This document shows positions 1-10,927 of a stretch of 63,154 nt of DNA, piece by piece. The notes beneath the pieces are model-generated. The model saw only the letters and a list, made by a program, of their open reading frames with translations, searched no databases and was not told where the DNA came from. The stretch is from Purshia tridentata (Eukaryota; Streptophyta; Magnoliopsida; Rosales; Rosaceae): NCBI GenBank assembly GCA_003254885.1, contig QANT01008322.1, positions 1 through 63,154 of the forward strand, given 5' to 3'. The position numbers were made by a program, and so were the translations under genes. Position 1 is the stretch's first letter. The number at the start of each line of letters is the position of its first letter.

Positions 1-447
1 ATTTTTTTTTATTTTTTATTTTTATAGTGATCATGATTAACTGATGGTATTTTTCAATCTCTTATACTGACAATCAAGGAATGTAATTTCGATTTCAACA
101 GAAATTTCAATTGAATTTCGATTTAGCTAGGGTTTAGACAAAATCGACGTAAATTGATATTAAACAATGAAAATTTTAAATAAAACTTTACTATATACTT
201 ATTTAATATACTATCTACTCTATTTATAAAAAACATTTAAAGAACCAAATCATATTATAGATTTCACGTGATATAAGGTGAATATAATACCTGCTGACAA
301 CTGTAGACAAATTCTGTTCAAAATATGATATAAATATAGTATAAATATCATATTAGGATATGTTTAGGTTTAAAATATGGTATAAAAATCTTAGGGTGAT
401 TTTTTTTAAAGCCCATTTCAAAAAATTTACTGTTTATCCGGCGTAGG

Positions 448-519
448 CGCTACAATGAATTACTGTAGCGGCCCACCTTTTAAAAAATCGTTGCTACAGT
501 AACACCGTTACTATAGCAA
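448..519. repeat. Two imperfect palindromes (CTACAGT type)
   Basis: cgctaca at 448-454 faces tgtagcg at 464-470. Next to it, ttgctacagtaac at 491-503 faces gttactatagcaa at 507-519 with one mismatch. A further cgctacagta follows at 531-540. These look like debris of hairpin-forming repeats related to the array at 670-795. Confidence 0.6.
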
Positions 520-669
520 TACTATTGTAACGCTACAGTACTTTTGAACAATTGTTGATTTGTAAAAAAAACTTAAAAATAATGCAATTTATACAAAACT
601 TACATTTTTATTGTGTATAAACACATCCAAAATAGCATAAAAGCTTTTTTTTTTTTCTATATCTAAAGA

Positions 670-795
670 ATTGTTACTATCGGACATTAACAATCAACTT
701 ATTCTTACTGTCAGACAATAACAATCACCTTATTGTTACTGTCGACCAGTAACAATCACCTTATTTATCTTATTATCACTGTCCAACAATAACAA
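670..795. repeat. Tandem array of four 25-base palindromes
   Basis: Four imperfect palindromes of 25 bases begin at 670, 701, 732 and 771. Each has arms of the form attgttactgtc / gac(a)ataacaat around a central C/G pair. Spacing is 31, 31 and 39 bases, with a conserved 'caccttatt'-like linker. The repeat is therefore both tandem and inverted. Confidence 0.7.
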
Positions 796-3791
796 TCACT
801 GTAGAAAAAAAGAAAAAGAAACAATGTATATATACAAATCTTATATATTTTTCTAACATAAACACATAAAATAAAATAAAAACTGAAACAAAAATGTTTG
901 TCTTCTTCTTTGTTTTCTTTTTGCTGAAGCAGCCACTTCCTTTTTTCTTTCTTTTTGCTGAAGCTGTCATGTTTCTCCCTTTTAAAAAAAAAAATAATAG
1001 CCACTGCCAAAAAAATAGCCATTGTCAAAAAATAGCTACTGTCAAAAAAATGTTATTTAACAATTGCCACTATCAGTCAATGGCAATCACATAAAAATTA
1101 GTTCAAAAAGGCAAGAAACACATCAAAACCAAAATCCAAGAAGGCACTATGCTCCTTACCATATAGGGTTGCTTACAATAAATCAACTGCTTATGACAAG
1201 ATAATATTTCCCTATCACAAGCCAATTGAAATCCTACTAGGATAGCCTGAAAATCATTAGAATAAAGTACCAACTACCAATGGGCATCAGTAATAAGGTA
1301 CAAGTAGCTCTGCAATGGGCATGTATCAGTAATAAAATTGACATCCAAAACTGGGTATGAGTAGCATTAGAATGGGCATCCGTTAGTATTAAGATTGCTA
1401 TAATAGCTTATGACTTTAAAGTCATTAACTCATTCTGCATGAAGCTACAAAATATATGCCTCATTCATATGAAATTAGATGCAGCAACACTACCATGTAA
1501 TGAATTTCCACAATAAAGTGAATCCCTTAGTTAAACTGGAAGATTTCAATATACATTTCTTTATGAAGGAAGTTTGAATCCTTTAATTTTCATCAAATAT
1601 CACATGTTGGATGAGGAATGAAATAAGAAGCAAAAAAAAGAGGTTACAGCAGAATTAGTTATGCAGAGAACACTAGAGTTTGAGTTGCTGCAACAGAGTT
1701 CTTGATTGTTTTTTATTCATCAAATTACTGAAGATTATATAACTAATACATTCATAAAAGCATATAGCTCTAGAATTTTATTTCCTTGAAAGCTGATAAG
1801 ATAAACACAAGTTTACATATAAACACAAATTCTGTAACAAAACAATTCGTATAAAATCTGGACCAAATAAAGTAACTGCTTGGGTGCCAGCTTGCACCTT
1901 ACACTCAGTAACAAAATTTCAAAATCACAATTACTTAAAATTGATAAGCAAGACTGTGGGAAAAAGAAAGCCCATGACCAGAGGAGAAGGAATATACCAC
2001 AATCGAGTTGATTCGATGCCAAGTTCATCGGGATACTGGCCGGAAAAAAACGCTGAGTTTTCTTCTAGATCTAATCAAATCTGTGAAATAGAGAGGGAGA
2101 GGGAGAGGGAGAGAGGAAAGGGAGAGGGAGAAAAAAAGACTGGGAGAGAGGTGCTATCCCAAAAATCTGTGAAACAGAGAGGGAAAGGGAGTGAAACAGA
2201 GAAGATGAGACGGAAAGGAAGAGAAATGTTAGAATGTGGACCTAGTTAGATGTTATTGGACCTCCTTAGAAACATCAAAAAGTACTTGGGTGTTAAAGAT
2301 ATAGGGAGCCCAAATATGGGTTTTATAATCATTTACTTAAAATCTTATTAGGGTGTATGTTTAGGATATTTTTAATTAATTTTCATTTGAAAATATGTAT
2401 TATATAAATTAAAAACACTAAACCCCAAATCCAATATAACATTTAAACAATTTTAAATTTAAAAAGTTTTATTATTATTATTTTTAGACTCTCTCTCCCA
2501 CTTCCCCACCTTTCCACCTTGTTCCCCCTGGCCCTTCTTTCTTTTTCTTTTCTTTCCTTTTCTTTTATTTCTTTCTTTCTTCCTTTCTTCCTTTCTTCCT
2601 TTCTTCCTTTCTTCCTTTCTCCTTCACCTTCACCTTCACCCTTTAGGTCGCACTCTCACCTTTTCTCCCCTGTGCGTCAACCATTCACTGTCGCCAGCCA
2701 CCTCTTTACAATCCAAGACCACTAATCAACTCCCCAAGCCGGCTCCAACACAACTCATCCATCACCCAGCCCGACCGGCCTCCTCACTGGAGAAATTGCA
2801 GCCTTCCCACCGGCTATTTTGGCTTATTCCAATCACCTCCGTGCTCCGATCACTCATGTTTTTTGTGGGTTTTCCTTCCCTCATCATAGGCTTCCATTCC
2901 CCTAAGATTTGAAGTGCCAATTTTGATTTTGATTTCTATGGTTTAAACGAAATTTTAGAAATTTCACCCAAATTTCGACGAAAATATGATGGAATTGACA
3001 TTTCGTATTGAATCCTTCAAGAAACGATAATTTCTACCAAATTTTACCGAAATTACATTCACTGCTGACAATCAAGGAGAGCCATAAAAATGGTCAACTC
3101 TTCTTCTTAAGAGCGACCTAATTAATCCCAAAATACTCGCCTAAATTAACCGGACCATCAATTTCCAAAAATAGAAATTTTTAATAGGAATGCAGTGAGT
3201 AATTAGAAAGCAAGAGAGAAAAAAATTTCCCGATTTTAATTTTAGGCAAAAGTGCTGCTCCAAATCAATTTTTCAAAGAGAGCCACCAGTCACCACACCA
3301 CCTTGTTCTCCCAAGGTGCAGCAACCAAAACAAATTTAATTACTTATTTCTGTTGAGCTCAAATAGAGCAGATGCATAATTGCGTATCCTCAGATGTATA
3401 AACAAACTAGAGCATAAAATGATTTAAAGTTCCATCTTCTCTAATTAGACTCAGCCGGATATTACTGAAACAGTTCAAAGCATATTTTGTATCCAAAAGA
3501 TTCAAGTATCTGCTACGCCAAAAATAGTTTAATTTTTGAAACATAAATAAGACCACATTTAGCAGTTGATGAGATAATTGCAATATAAAATTAATGTTAA
3601 GGAAATATAATTCAAAGCAGAACTTGGGTGAAAAATTCATAGAATATAGTATTTAGATTAAAAGCACAAAATTTCGGTCATTCGTTTTCTCACAGCTAGA
3701 ACAAAACAAGCAGCAAGTAACAAGCCATTCAAGTTCACAAAAGATAAATAGAGCAACTCTAAAATAGAAAATAATAAACTAAGGCAGGCAT

Positions 3792-6180
3792 TTAAGCTCC
3801 AACGATTTCTGCAGGCACCTCGGGCACTGCATCTTCAGCAGGCCTCTCCACCTTCACACCAACGTCTTCTGTCATATCACCATGAACCTACAAACAAAAA
3901 ATCCATTTAGTATAAGTTGGTCCACAGACAATGTAATAAAAATTAACTTACATAACCAATGTTACTTTTATCAAATATCAAATTACAGTTTTCATCAGGC
4001 ATCAATACAAGGATCACAGTGAAGAAATGCCACCACTAATCATCGTGTAGATATGACCTTCAAATGATTTCTAAAGGGCTAATACTCAGAAAGAACATAA
4101 TATTAAAAACTACACTTGAGGGCCACCAGAAAAAACATTGCAGGGTCATTAGTAACTTAGTACCATTTCAAATGCAGAAGACCAATGAATTTTCCTGAAC
4201 CAGACAACTGTACATTCTAAAACAAAATGTTTAAGGGACATACCTCCATCAACTTTCCAAGATCAAACTTTGGTGCTTTCAAGATCTTGACTTTCCTGAT
4301 GAACACATTCTGTAAAGGATAGATGCTTGTAGTTGCCTTCTCAATCTCTTTACCAATACTCTCAGCAATGAACTTGCGGACCAAGTCCTTTAGATCACAA
4401 GATGTTGCTTGGTTGACCATGATCTCCCTCATCTTACGACGGATCTGACAAAATTAACTCAAAACTACGTGATATTACTGGAAAAACAAAATATTTACAT
4501 TTATGCCAAAGAATATAAATACTTTATGTTGATATTCTAAAATGCATACAAATTACAAGAAAATTGTCAAAGTCAATTTTACCTGTCTGATCTGGCTAGA
4601 TTGTGCATAACAGGTCCTCTTGACTTGATTTGGACGTCTCTTAGTGAAGCCAATGCAAAACAACCTCAAAGTGTAATTGTCAGTAGTCTTCACATCCACA
4701 TGAGCTTCGATCAAAGTTTGCCATTTCCGCACCAAAGATCTCAACTTGTCAGTTGTGAAATTCATTCCCTAGATAATTTCAGTGGAGCATACACAGGTGA
4801 AATTAGCTTTTCATTAATAAACAAAAAAAAAACTCAAATATATGGCGTTAATAATGCCATCATACCCAGAAATTAGTCAGAACATTCCTCCCTTGAACAT
4901 CTTCAGCTCTCAAACGCATCTTTCTGTAGGCATGTTCCTCATCACCCTGAAGGTCAGCCAGGGATACCTCAAACACTCTATGTTTGAGTCCTTCTGAAGC
5001 AATCTGTTAAAATCACAAGACTTGTTAAAAGCATGAACTCTGTGGACAATTACAAGCTATTCAAGTGTTCTGATGTTGAAAATAAATTACTATAATCTAC
5101 AATAATAACTCTCTAATTTTTTCAACAGCACAAGTTATATGTGTGCTCTGCGCACAGATGTATGGACTGTCTCGTAGATATACAATTTTTGTACAACATA
5201 CACAGCAACACAGTAATAAAGGCAATGTTGTTGTATTCAAACATACAGCTTTAAATCAAGGACTAAATAAGTGAATAAAAATGTAAAACTAGCAAGGTAA
5301 ATAATCTCAAACTGACACGAAAGAAAGATACTGCAAACTTTAGAGCTGGAATTAGATTTCCACAGAGGATTTTAACTTAGAAAGAAATGTAACAGCCACT
5401 CTACTAATTAATATAAAACTGACTATTGCTACAAAGTAAAACAAAAACTCTTGAATACTAACACAAAATCAAAATTTCCAACTTGAATTCCAGATTTCCA
5501 AACAAACAGAAAACTAATCCATCCTAAGAGTCCCGAAACAAAAACAATAATAGCAGAACAGATCCAATCCAACATCTTAAAACCAGCCTCAACACATTTG
5601 CATGGTTCAACAACAATCACAAATCCAAAATCTTCCTAACCCACCTACTGATACAATGAAGTCAAATGCACGCAACTAAAGAAACAAAGATGAGAATTAA
5701 GCTAATTCCACCTTTACTTACAGCAAATTTAATCGGATACTCCACATTCACAAACCCAAACAAAGGCAACACAAAGGACAAATAAGTACAGATAGATATA
5801 CCTTGGTACCCTGAGTACGGGTAACGAGAGTTTTTCCCACATTCTTGTTAGTGAACACTGAAGGGGCCTTGATGTCATACCAATCTTTCTTGGCAAAGGG
5901 ATCAGCCCTGAAATGTTATTCACATGCAAATACGAATAAGCAAAAATTACAAAAGGCAAATTATATGATATATAATTATAAATGAAAAATAAAGAAAACC
6001 CAGATCTGTATCAATACAAATATAGATGAAAATATGTGCTTACGCTTTCTTCTTTCCTCCCTTCTTTCCCTTGGAAATCCTCTTGTTCTTTCTGTGTCAA
6101 ACAAAGGTAAATGTGTCAGTACTTAGTTAAAACTACTGAATAAGGGGAGTCAATAGAGAGAGAGAGTACCCAACGGCCAT
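3792..6180 (-). CDS. RPS3A: 40S ribosomal protein S3a (eS1)
   Basis: This gene encodes the small-subunit ribosomal protein S3a (eS1), which in other eukaryotes lies on the 40S platform near the mRNA exit. Seven exons join in frame: 6170-6180, 6044-6091, 5802-5907, 4866-5003, 4583-4768, 4244-4444 and 3792-3887. All junctions are GT-AG. The total is 786 bases, 261 residues, the usual plant length. The protein starts [20 protein letters not shown], and the family-typical stretches [38 protein letters not shown] and [20 protein letters not shown] are all present. The C-terminus is short and acidic ([16 protein letters not shown]). The start codon sits on an 11-base first exon, as is common in plant ribosomal-protein genes. 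The promoter to its right carries a telo-box and site II motifs. I see no frame damage, so it is probably functional. Confidence 0.97.
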
Positions 6181-6277
6181 GTTTGGAAGAGCTGAAGAGC
6201 TTAAGCGGGAGCTGCAGATACAGAGTGTAAGCAAGAGTCGGAGACGGCTCTGAGAACAAACCCTCTCTATGCCTCAA

Positions 6278-6370
6278 AAACCCTAATCCTATGATATATA
6301 AATTGGATGGCTCTTGTCGTTACTGGGCTGGGCTTAGGTTACAATCGGCCCACCTGATCTGAGTAGCCCA
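6278..6370 (-). promoter_or_regulatory. RPS3A promoter: telo-box and site II motifs
   Basis: A telo-box (aaaccctaat, plus strand about 6279-6288) lies about 100 bases upstream of the RPS3A ATG. Behind it are overlapping TGGGCT motifs at 6324-6329 and 6329-6334, GGCCCA at 6347-6352 and AGCCCA at 6365-6370. The telo-box plus site II (TGGGCC/T) combination is established for plant ribosomal-protein genes, where TCP factors bind site II. Activity here is inferred. Confidence 0.75.
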
Positions 6371-6751
6371 ATACAGGCTCTGACCTAATTTTAAATTTTT
6401 TTTTTTTTTTGGAAGATTACAAAAGATTATGAAATACGATTTATAAGGATGTCTAATAAGCAATTAGGGGTCTTATTTTTAGGTTTATTAAGTTCACTTT
6501 AAGGATCATTAATTTTTAGGCCCCTAAGTGCCCTAGAGATTTTAATTCTCTCCAACATTTTCTTTCCCTTTTTTTCCTCCCCATATTCTTTTTTTTTTTG
6601 TTTCATGTNATATTCTTTTTTTTTTTTTTGTCTCATGTCATTTTTCTCCATTTTATTTATATCTTCCAATGCCAGTGAAACAATTATAGTTGTGACACAA
6701 TTATACCTACATATGCAAATTGTGACACATATATACCATAAGGATTGCATT

Positions 6752-7057
6752 AAATTGTGACACATATATACCATAAGGATTGCATTTTTACTTATTCTTT
6801 TTCTATGGGTCTAGTTCGTGGCCTCTAATTTAAAGTTTAATTTGCAAACGATCAGAAGCTATAAAAATACATTTTTACACCATCATAAAGTAATCAACCC
6901 TAAAAAATTGTGACACATATATACCATAAGGATTGCATTTTTACTTATTCTTTTTCTTTGGGTCTAGTTCATGGCCTCTAATTTAAAGTTTAATTTGCAA
7001 ACGATCAGAAGCTATAAAAAGACATTTTTACACCATCATAAAGTAATCAACCCTAAA
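6752..7057. repeat. Tandem duplication, 153-base unit
   Basis: Two nearly identical copies, 6752-6904 and 6905-7057, each begin with aaattgtgacacatatatac. A third partial copy of just the first 34 bases precedes them at 6717-6750. Only a few substitutions separate the full copies (for example gttcgtgg against gttcatgg), so the duplication is recent. Confidence 0.9.
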
Positions 7058-7600
7058 TTCTAAGCTTCAACCCTTTTTCTTTTAGAGAAACTTCAACCCT
7101 AAAACCTTACAACAAAAACATATGATAGCTATGAAAGAGTTTGACTCCTACATCCTACTTGGAATTTCCAATCATCTTTATTTGTTGAACCAAATACAAA
7201 GTATTTTTGGCTCGTTATGAAAATATACAACTATGTAGTACGGACTCAATGACAGATATCCCTTGATCAACATAAAAAGCCCGTGACCATATATCATCAC
7301 CTAATTATCCCACCCAAAATTTGTGCTACTAGCCTACTAGTTAGGTGCTCAACCAATTAAATAATGTAATACACTATATAGTCCAACAAAAAGAAAGTTC
7401 AATTTTTTTTTATTTGCAAGAGGTTATCAAATTTGAGTGCATAGTAGCCAATTTCATGATCCTTTTAACTAAACTACACAACAATTACAAAAAAAAAAAA
7501 AGGTTTATACATTGGAATTGAACAAGTCTTGTATTTCAATTTCATATAGGATTAATACATTGAAAAATATTAATTCTTTGTTGATGATGGATAATGGTAA

Positions 7601-8738
7601 TTAATAAGGAATAGAAGGAGGTGGTGACTGTTGATGTGGGGGAGGACTTGTGGGTGTGCAGCTAAAGGCTTCACAATTGACCCGATTCGCATAAAAAGTG
7701 GCACATTCTTTTGATGTCCGCTGCAATGGCCTATGCGCAAAGCAATTCTTCCTATCATCCTTTTCTGGCAAATTGGTGCAAATGTGTGCTTCAACACAGA
7801 AATAGTTATCCGAATAGTCAAAGTTCTCCAACTTAGGCAACGAGCACACACTTGCAGGAACCTTCCCTGACAATTTGTTACGTGCCGCATTGAGCTGCTC
7901 CAAGCTCTTCATCCCACCCATAGACTCAGGCAACGAACCCACCAACTCATTTTGGCTTATGTCAAACACTCTCACTTTGTCCAAGAGCCCTATACTTGAG
8001 GGCACACACCCTTTTAGCCCACTATTCACTAGCACAACTTCGTTCAATGTGTCCTTCATTTGTCCCAAACTTGAAGGGATGCAACCGTTGAGGTCATTAT
8101 TTGCCAACACAATCACAGAGACTGAGGAGTTGCCAATGTTTTGGGGAAGTGAAAATTGGAACTTGTTGTTGTTTAAGAACAGAGCATCGAGTTTGATGTC
8201 GAAAAGGGCAGAGGGAATGTCACCTTGAAAGTTGTTGAATCTGATGTCTAAGTATTTGAGTGAAGGAATTTGAAGAACAACTGAAGGAAATTGGCCTGAG
8301 AATTGGTTGTTGCTGATGTCGAGCTCGTAAAGAAGGTGAAGGTAACAAAAGCTATGAGGAATGGTGCCACAGAAGCGGTTTGAGTTTATGTGGAAGAGAG
8401 AGAGGTCGGTTAAGAGGCCAAGCTCTTGGGGCAATGAACCGGCTATGTTGGCATGGTTTAGGTCTATGCCAGCCACTGTGATGGTGTGAGGGTCATCTAG
8501 GGCCGGTGCACAGTAGACTCCGGTGTAGTTGCAGACATTGGGGCCGCACCAGTTGGTGGTGAAGTTGTTGGGGTCTGAGGTGATGACATGTTTCCATGCT
8601 TGGAGAGCTGTGTAAGCCTTTAGAAGTCGTGTATGGGAGGGGTGGAGGGGAAGAATGAGAAACTTGGTGGGAGGGTTTGGAGAGGAATATGATGGAGAGG
8701 ATGATAAAGAGGGTTAGAGTGACATTTGGGTTTTTCAT
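7601..8738 (-). CDS. LRR-extensin-like protein, frame break near N-terminus
   Basis: This is an intronless gene of the leucine-rich repeat extensin (LRX/PEX) type, cell-wall proteins that bind RALF peptides in known members. The first ATG (8736-8738) opens a signal peptide (MKNPNVTLTLFIILSIIFLS). The conserved body lies in the next frame, which is open from 8713 to the stop at 7601-7603. It contains the LRR cap (WCGPNVCNYTGVYC), about nine repeats with GxIPxSLG-type spacing, and the LRX Cys-rich hinge (NCFAHRPLQR, then ECATF and NCEAFSC). A one-base shift within about 8640-8713 is needed to join the two parts. It may be a real lesion or a sequence error. The extensin tail is only about 18 residues with two SPPP motifs, against tens to hundreds in classical LRX. 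Intact length would be about 378 residues. An unusual start that skips the signal peptide is less likely. Confidence 0.8.
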
Positions 8739-8816
8739 GTTTGAGAAGGAATTAGTGATATGAATGATTGGTTGTTAACTTGTTATTGTGTGATGTTTGA
8801 GGGAATAGGGAGTGGA

Positions 8817-8823
8817 ATTTATA
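8817..8823 (-). promoter_or_regulatory. TATA box of the LRR-extensin-like gene
   Basis: On the minus strand TATAAAT lies about 80 bases upstream of the ATG at 8738, a normal distance for a plant core promoter with a short leader. Confidence 0.5.
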
Positions 8824-10398
8824 CATGGGTTTTGAGAATTACTCTTTGACTATATCTCAGTTCTCACTCTACCTAATATATAACTAATTATTTGGGGCAC
8901 ACAAAGAAGGTTTTGTAATTTGAATTTAATTGATTTGATTGATCAATGAGTAGGTAACAAGAATGTTCTTCATGCAATTCATGCACTGGCATGCGTTGTA
9001 CGGATAGAGATGTTTGTTTCTTGTAAAGAATAGAGACTAGCTAGAGGGTTTGGAAGGAAATTGGTAGCAGATCATACCAAACACACGGTTTTCACCAGCT
9101 TGGCTAGTTGGCTTAATATATGTACTCAAAAGTACATAGAATTGTTCAACAGGTTAAGATATATATTTGCAGTTTTTCAAGTTATTTTATTGTCATATTA
9201 CTCATATATCTAGTGGATTAATTGTCAAACAAAGACTGTGTTTCTAACTTTCTCATCATTATCTTCGTAAGCATTGAATTTTTCTTGGCTAGGCACCATA
9301 AGTATTGAATTTGAATCCACGTTGGAATGTAATTAAGCCTTGAGTCAGACATCAAAGTCAAATGGCAGAGCAGGTGGATTTCAGGAAATGGAGCTTGTAG
9401 TTGCACAGTCCATTCAAGCATGCTTGATTTTAAATTCTTTTCTTTTTGAACTTGATTTGATTGTGACTGAAATTTGATTAAATTAAACCCAATTGAAAGT
9501 GGAAACTTCTTGAGGAGAGGTAAAGATAATCCCAAGTCAAATGCCATGAAGTTTGGTTGTAGGGTAAAAGTAAACTCTCTAGATACCATGAGACAAGTAC
9601 TACTAAAAGCATATTTAAAAACCCAAAAATTCTATAATGCAAACTATGAATGAAGTTGAAACTTCAATCATAAAGCAATGAGTGAAGTGCAAGTCCAAAG
9701 AGAGAGCCAATGATAAACAGGAAGGCCTATTTCATTACAAAGCTGATTCCAGTGAACCAAATTAACACCACTTTATTGATTATGTGGGAATGGAATGAAA
9801 TTTGTGCTCAAGGCAGGTTTGGTACTTAAAATGCTCTGTTGTGAAGTCAAACAGTGGTTGGATGGATAAATATAGTTGGTCAAGTTATCAATTTCTTCTT
9901 GAAAAATATAATGGATTGAGCTTATGGGATTTAAGTCGGTGCTTTTTTTTAATGGGTAGAAAAAGAGCAACAAGGGCCTTTATCTATTCCACAATGCATT
10001 AATAAATACCCACTCTTCTTTTTTCCAATTGCTCCTCCTCACAACAACATTCTCCAAAGAACTATGTTGTCTTCACTAATTTGTTGGCTAACCAAAACAA
10101 GCTAAAGCCCAAAAGAAAAGGTTGCTCTATTGGACTTTGCATTTTTTTGTACTAAAAAATAAGGTTAATTAAGTTAGGGACTGTAGAGTTCAAAACAAAA
10201 CCATTTTTCTTGAGTCTTTTGGTCATTTTACAAGTAACTTTTAGGTGTGACCATTGTACTATCATGTTATTAATTTATCGATATTATAACTTATATATAA
10301 TTAATACTATATTTGATGAATTTTTTTATGTGATAATCATATGTGACCTATATAATTGTTCCATTATATAAATTTGAATCCTACATATATGCAGTAAG

Positions 10399-10656
10399 AC
10401 CGAAGTCGCATCTGACAGTCACATATATTTTTCTACTATACTTTAAAAATATAAATATGTCACTTGATGGTGTGACGGTTATAGATAAATTTTTTTTCTT
10501 ATTTTATCAAAATAAAACAAACAAAAAACCGAAGTCGCATCTGACAGTCACATATATTTTTTACTATATTTTAAAAATATAAATATGTCACTTGATGGTG
10601 TGACGGTTATAGATGATTTTTTTTTTCTTATTTTATCAAAATAAAACAAACAAAAC
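10399..10656. repeat. Tandem duplication, 129-base unit
   Basis: Copies at 10399-10527 and 10528-10656 both start accgaagtcgcatctgacag and end in an aataaaacaaacaaaa tract. They differ by only a few bases. The unit ends in an A-rich tract and holds 'tgacagtcacatat' facing a degenerate inverted match, so it may be a small mobile repeat that was copied in tandem. Confidence 0.9.
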
Positions 10657-10679
10657 AAGACCATTTCCCCTGTAACACT

Positions 10680-10692
10680 TGGGCCTGGCCCA
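10680..10692. promoter_or_regulatory. Palindromic site II pair upstream of the TPR gene
   Basis: TGGGCCTGGCCCA is a perfect palindrome of two site II half-motifs about 235 bases upstream of the TPR gene ATG. TCP factors bind such motifs in growth-related plant genes. Function here is inferred. Confidence 0.45.
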
Positions 10693-10927
10693 TAATCCTT
10701 GTATCCAATTCGGGTCGGACATCAACCCGACAGGCCCGATACATATTACACTTACTGGTAATAACGTTTATTGGGTCAGCACGAACCGTTTCAAGGAAAC
10801 TGGGGCTTTCTCCTTCATTCTTGTGGGAGGCTGTAGCTCACTTGGTCACTGGTAGTACTTGGTGCTCTGAGTGTCTCCCTCTCATAAACCGTAGTGAGTA
10901 GTAAGAGTCAGTAAAAGCATAAAAATA

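Larger units (their letters stand above)
79..3060. mobile_element. Possible 3-kb TIR element, non-coding
   Basis: A 13-base perfect inverted repeat (gaatgtaatttcg at 79-91, reverse complement at 3048-3060) borders the interval. The bases outside are a direct repeat: ctgacaatcaagga occurs at 67-80 and 3065-3078. The left copy overlaps the first two bases of the inverted repeat; the right copy is separated from it by actg. The layout suggests a DNA transposon with a target-site duplication, but the duplication is longer and less exactly placed than usual, and no transposase reading frame is present. Class cannot be assigned. Confidence 0.35.
1..3791. other. Gene-free left end
   Basis: No coding region is supported here. 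The stretch is AT-rich. It holds palindromic repeats (448-519 and 670-795), degenerate 'atagccactgtcaaaaa' repeats near 1000-1090, a GA-rich purine tract near 2090-2145 and a TTCC/TTTC pyrimidine tract near 2535-2620. Much of it may be a single non-autonomous DNA transposon bounded by short inverted repeats at 79-91 and 3048-3060. Open frames of 60-120 codons come from the simple-sequence tracts and resemble nothing I recognise. Confidence 0.6.
6181..7600. other. Spacer between RPS3A and the LRR-extensin gene
   Basis: The RPS3A promoter occupies the left end. A T-rich tract with a single 'n' at 6609 separates two similar 'atattc-T(n)-catgt' segments. A 153-base tandem duplication lies at 6752-7057. 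The rest is AT-rich and shows no gene. Confidence 0.6.
8739..10927. other. Spacer left of the TPR gene
   Basis: No gene is supported. A 123-codon open frame on the minus strand (9218-9589) has no recognisable features. A 129-base tandem duplication lies at 10399-10656, and the TPR gene's promoter region follows. Confidence 0.55.

Noticed and set aside
9218..9589. 123-codon minus-strand frame with an ATG
   Set aside because: No recognisable domain, no codon pattern, and it lies in AT-rich intergenic DNA.
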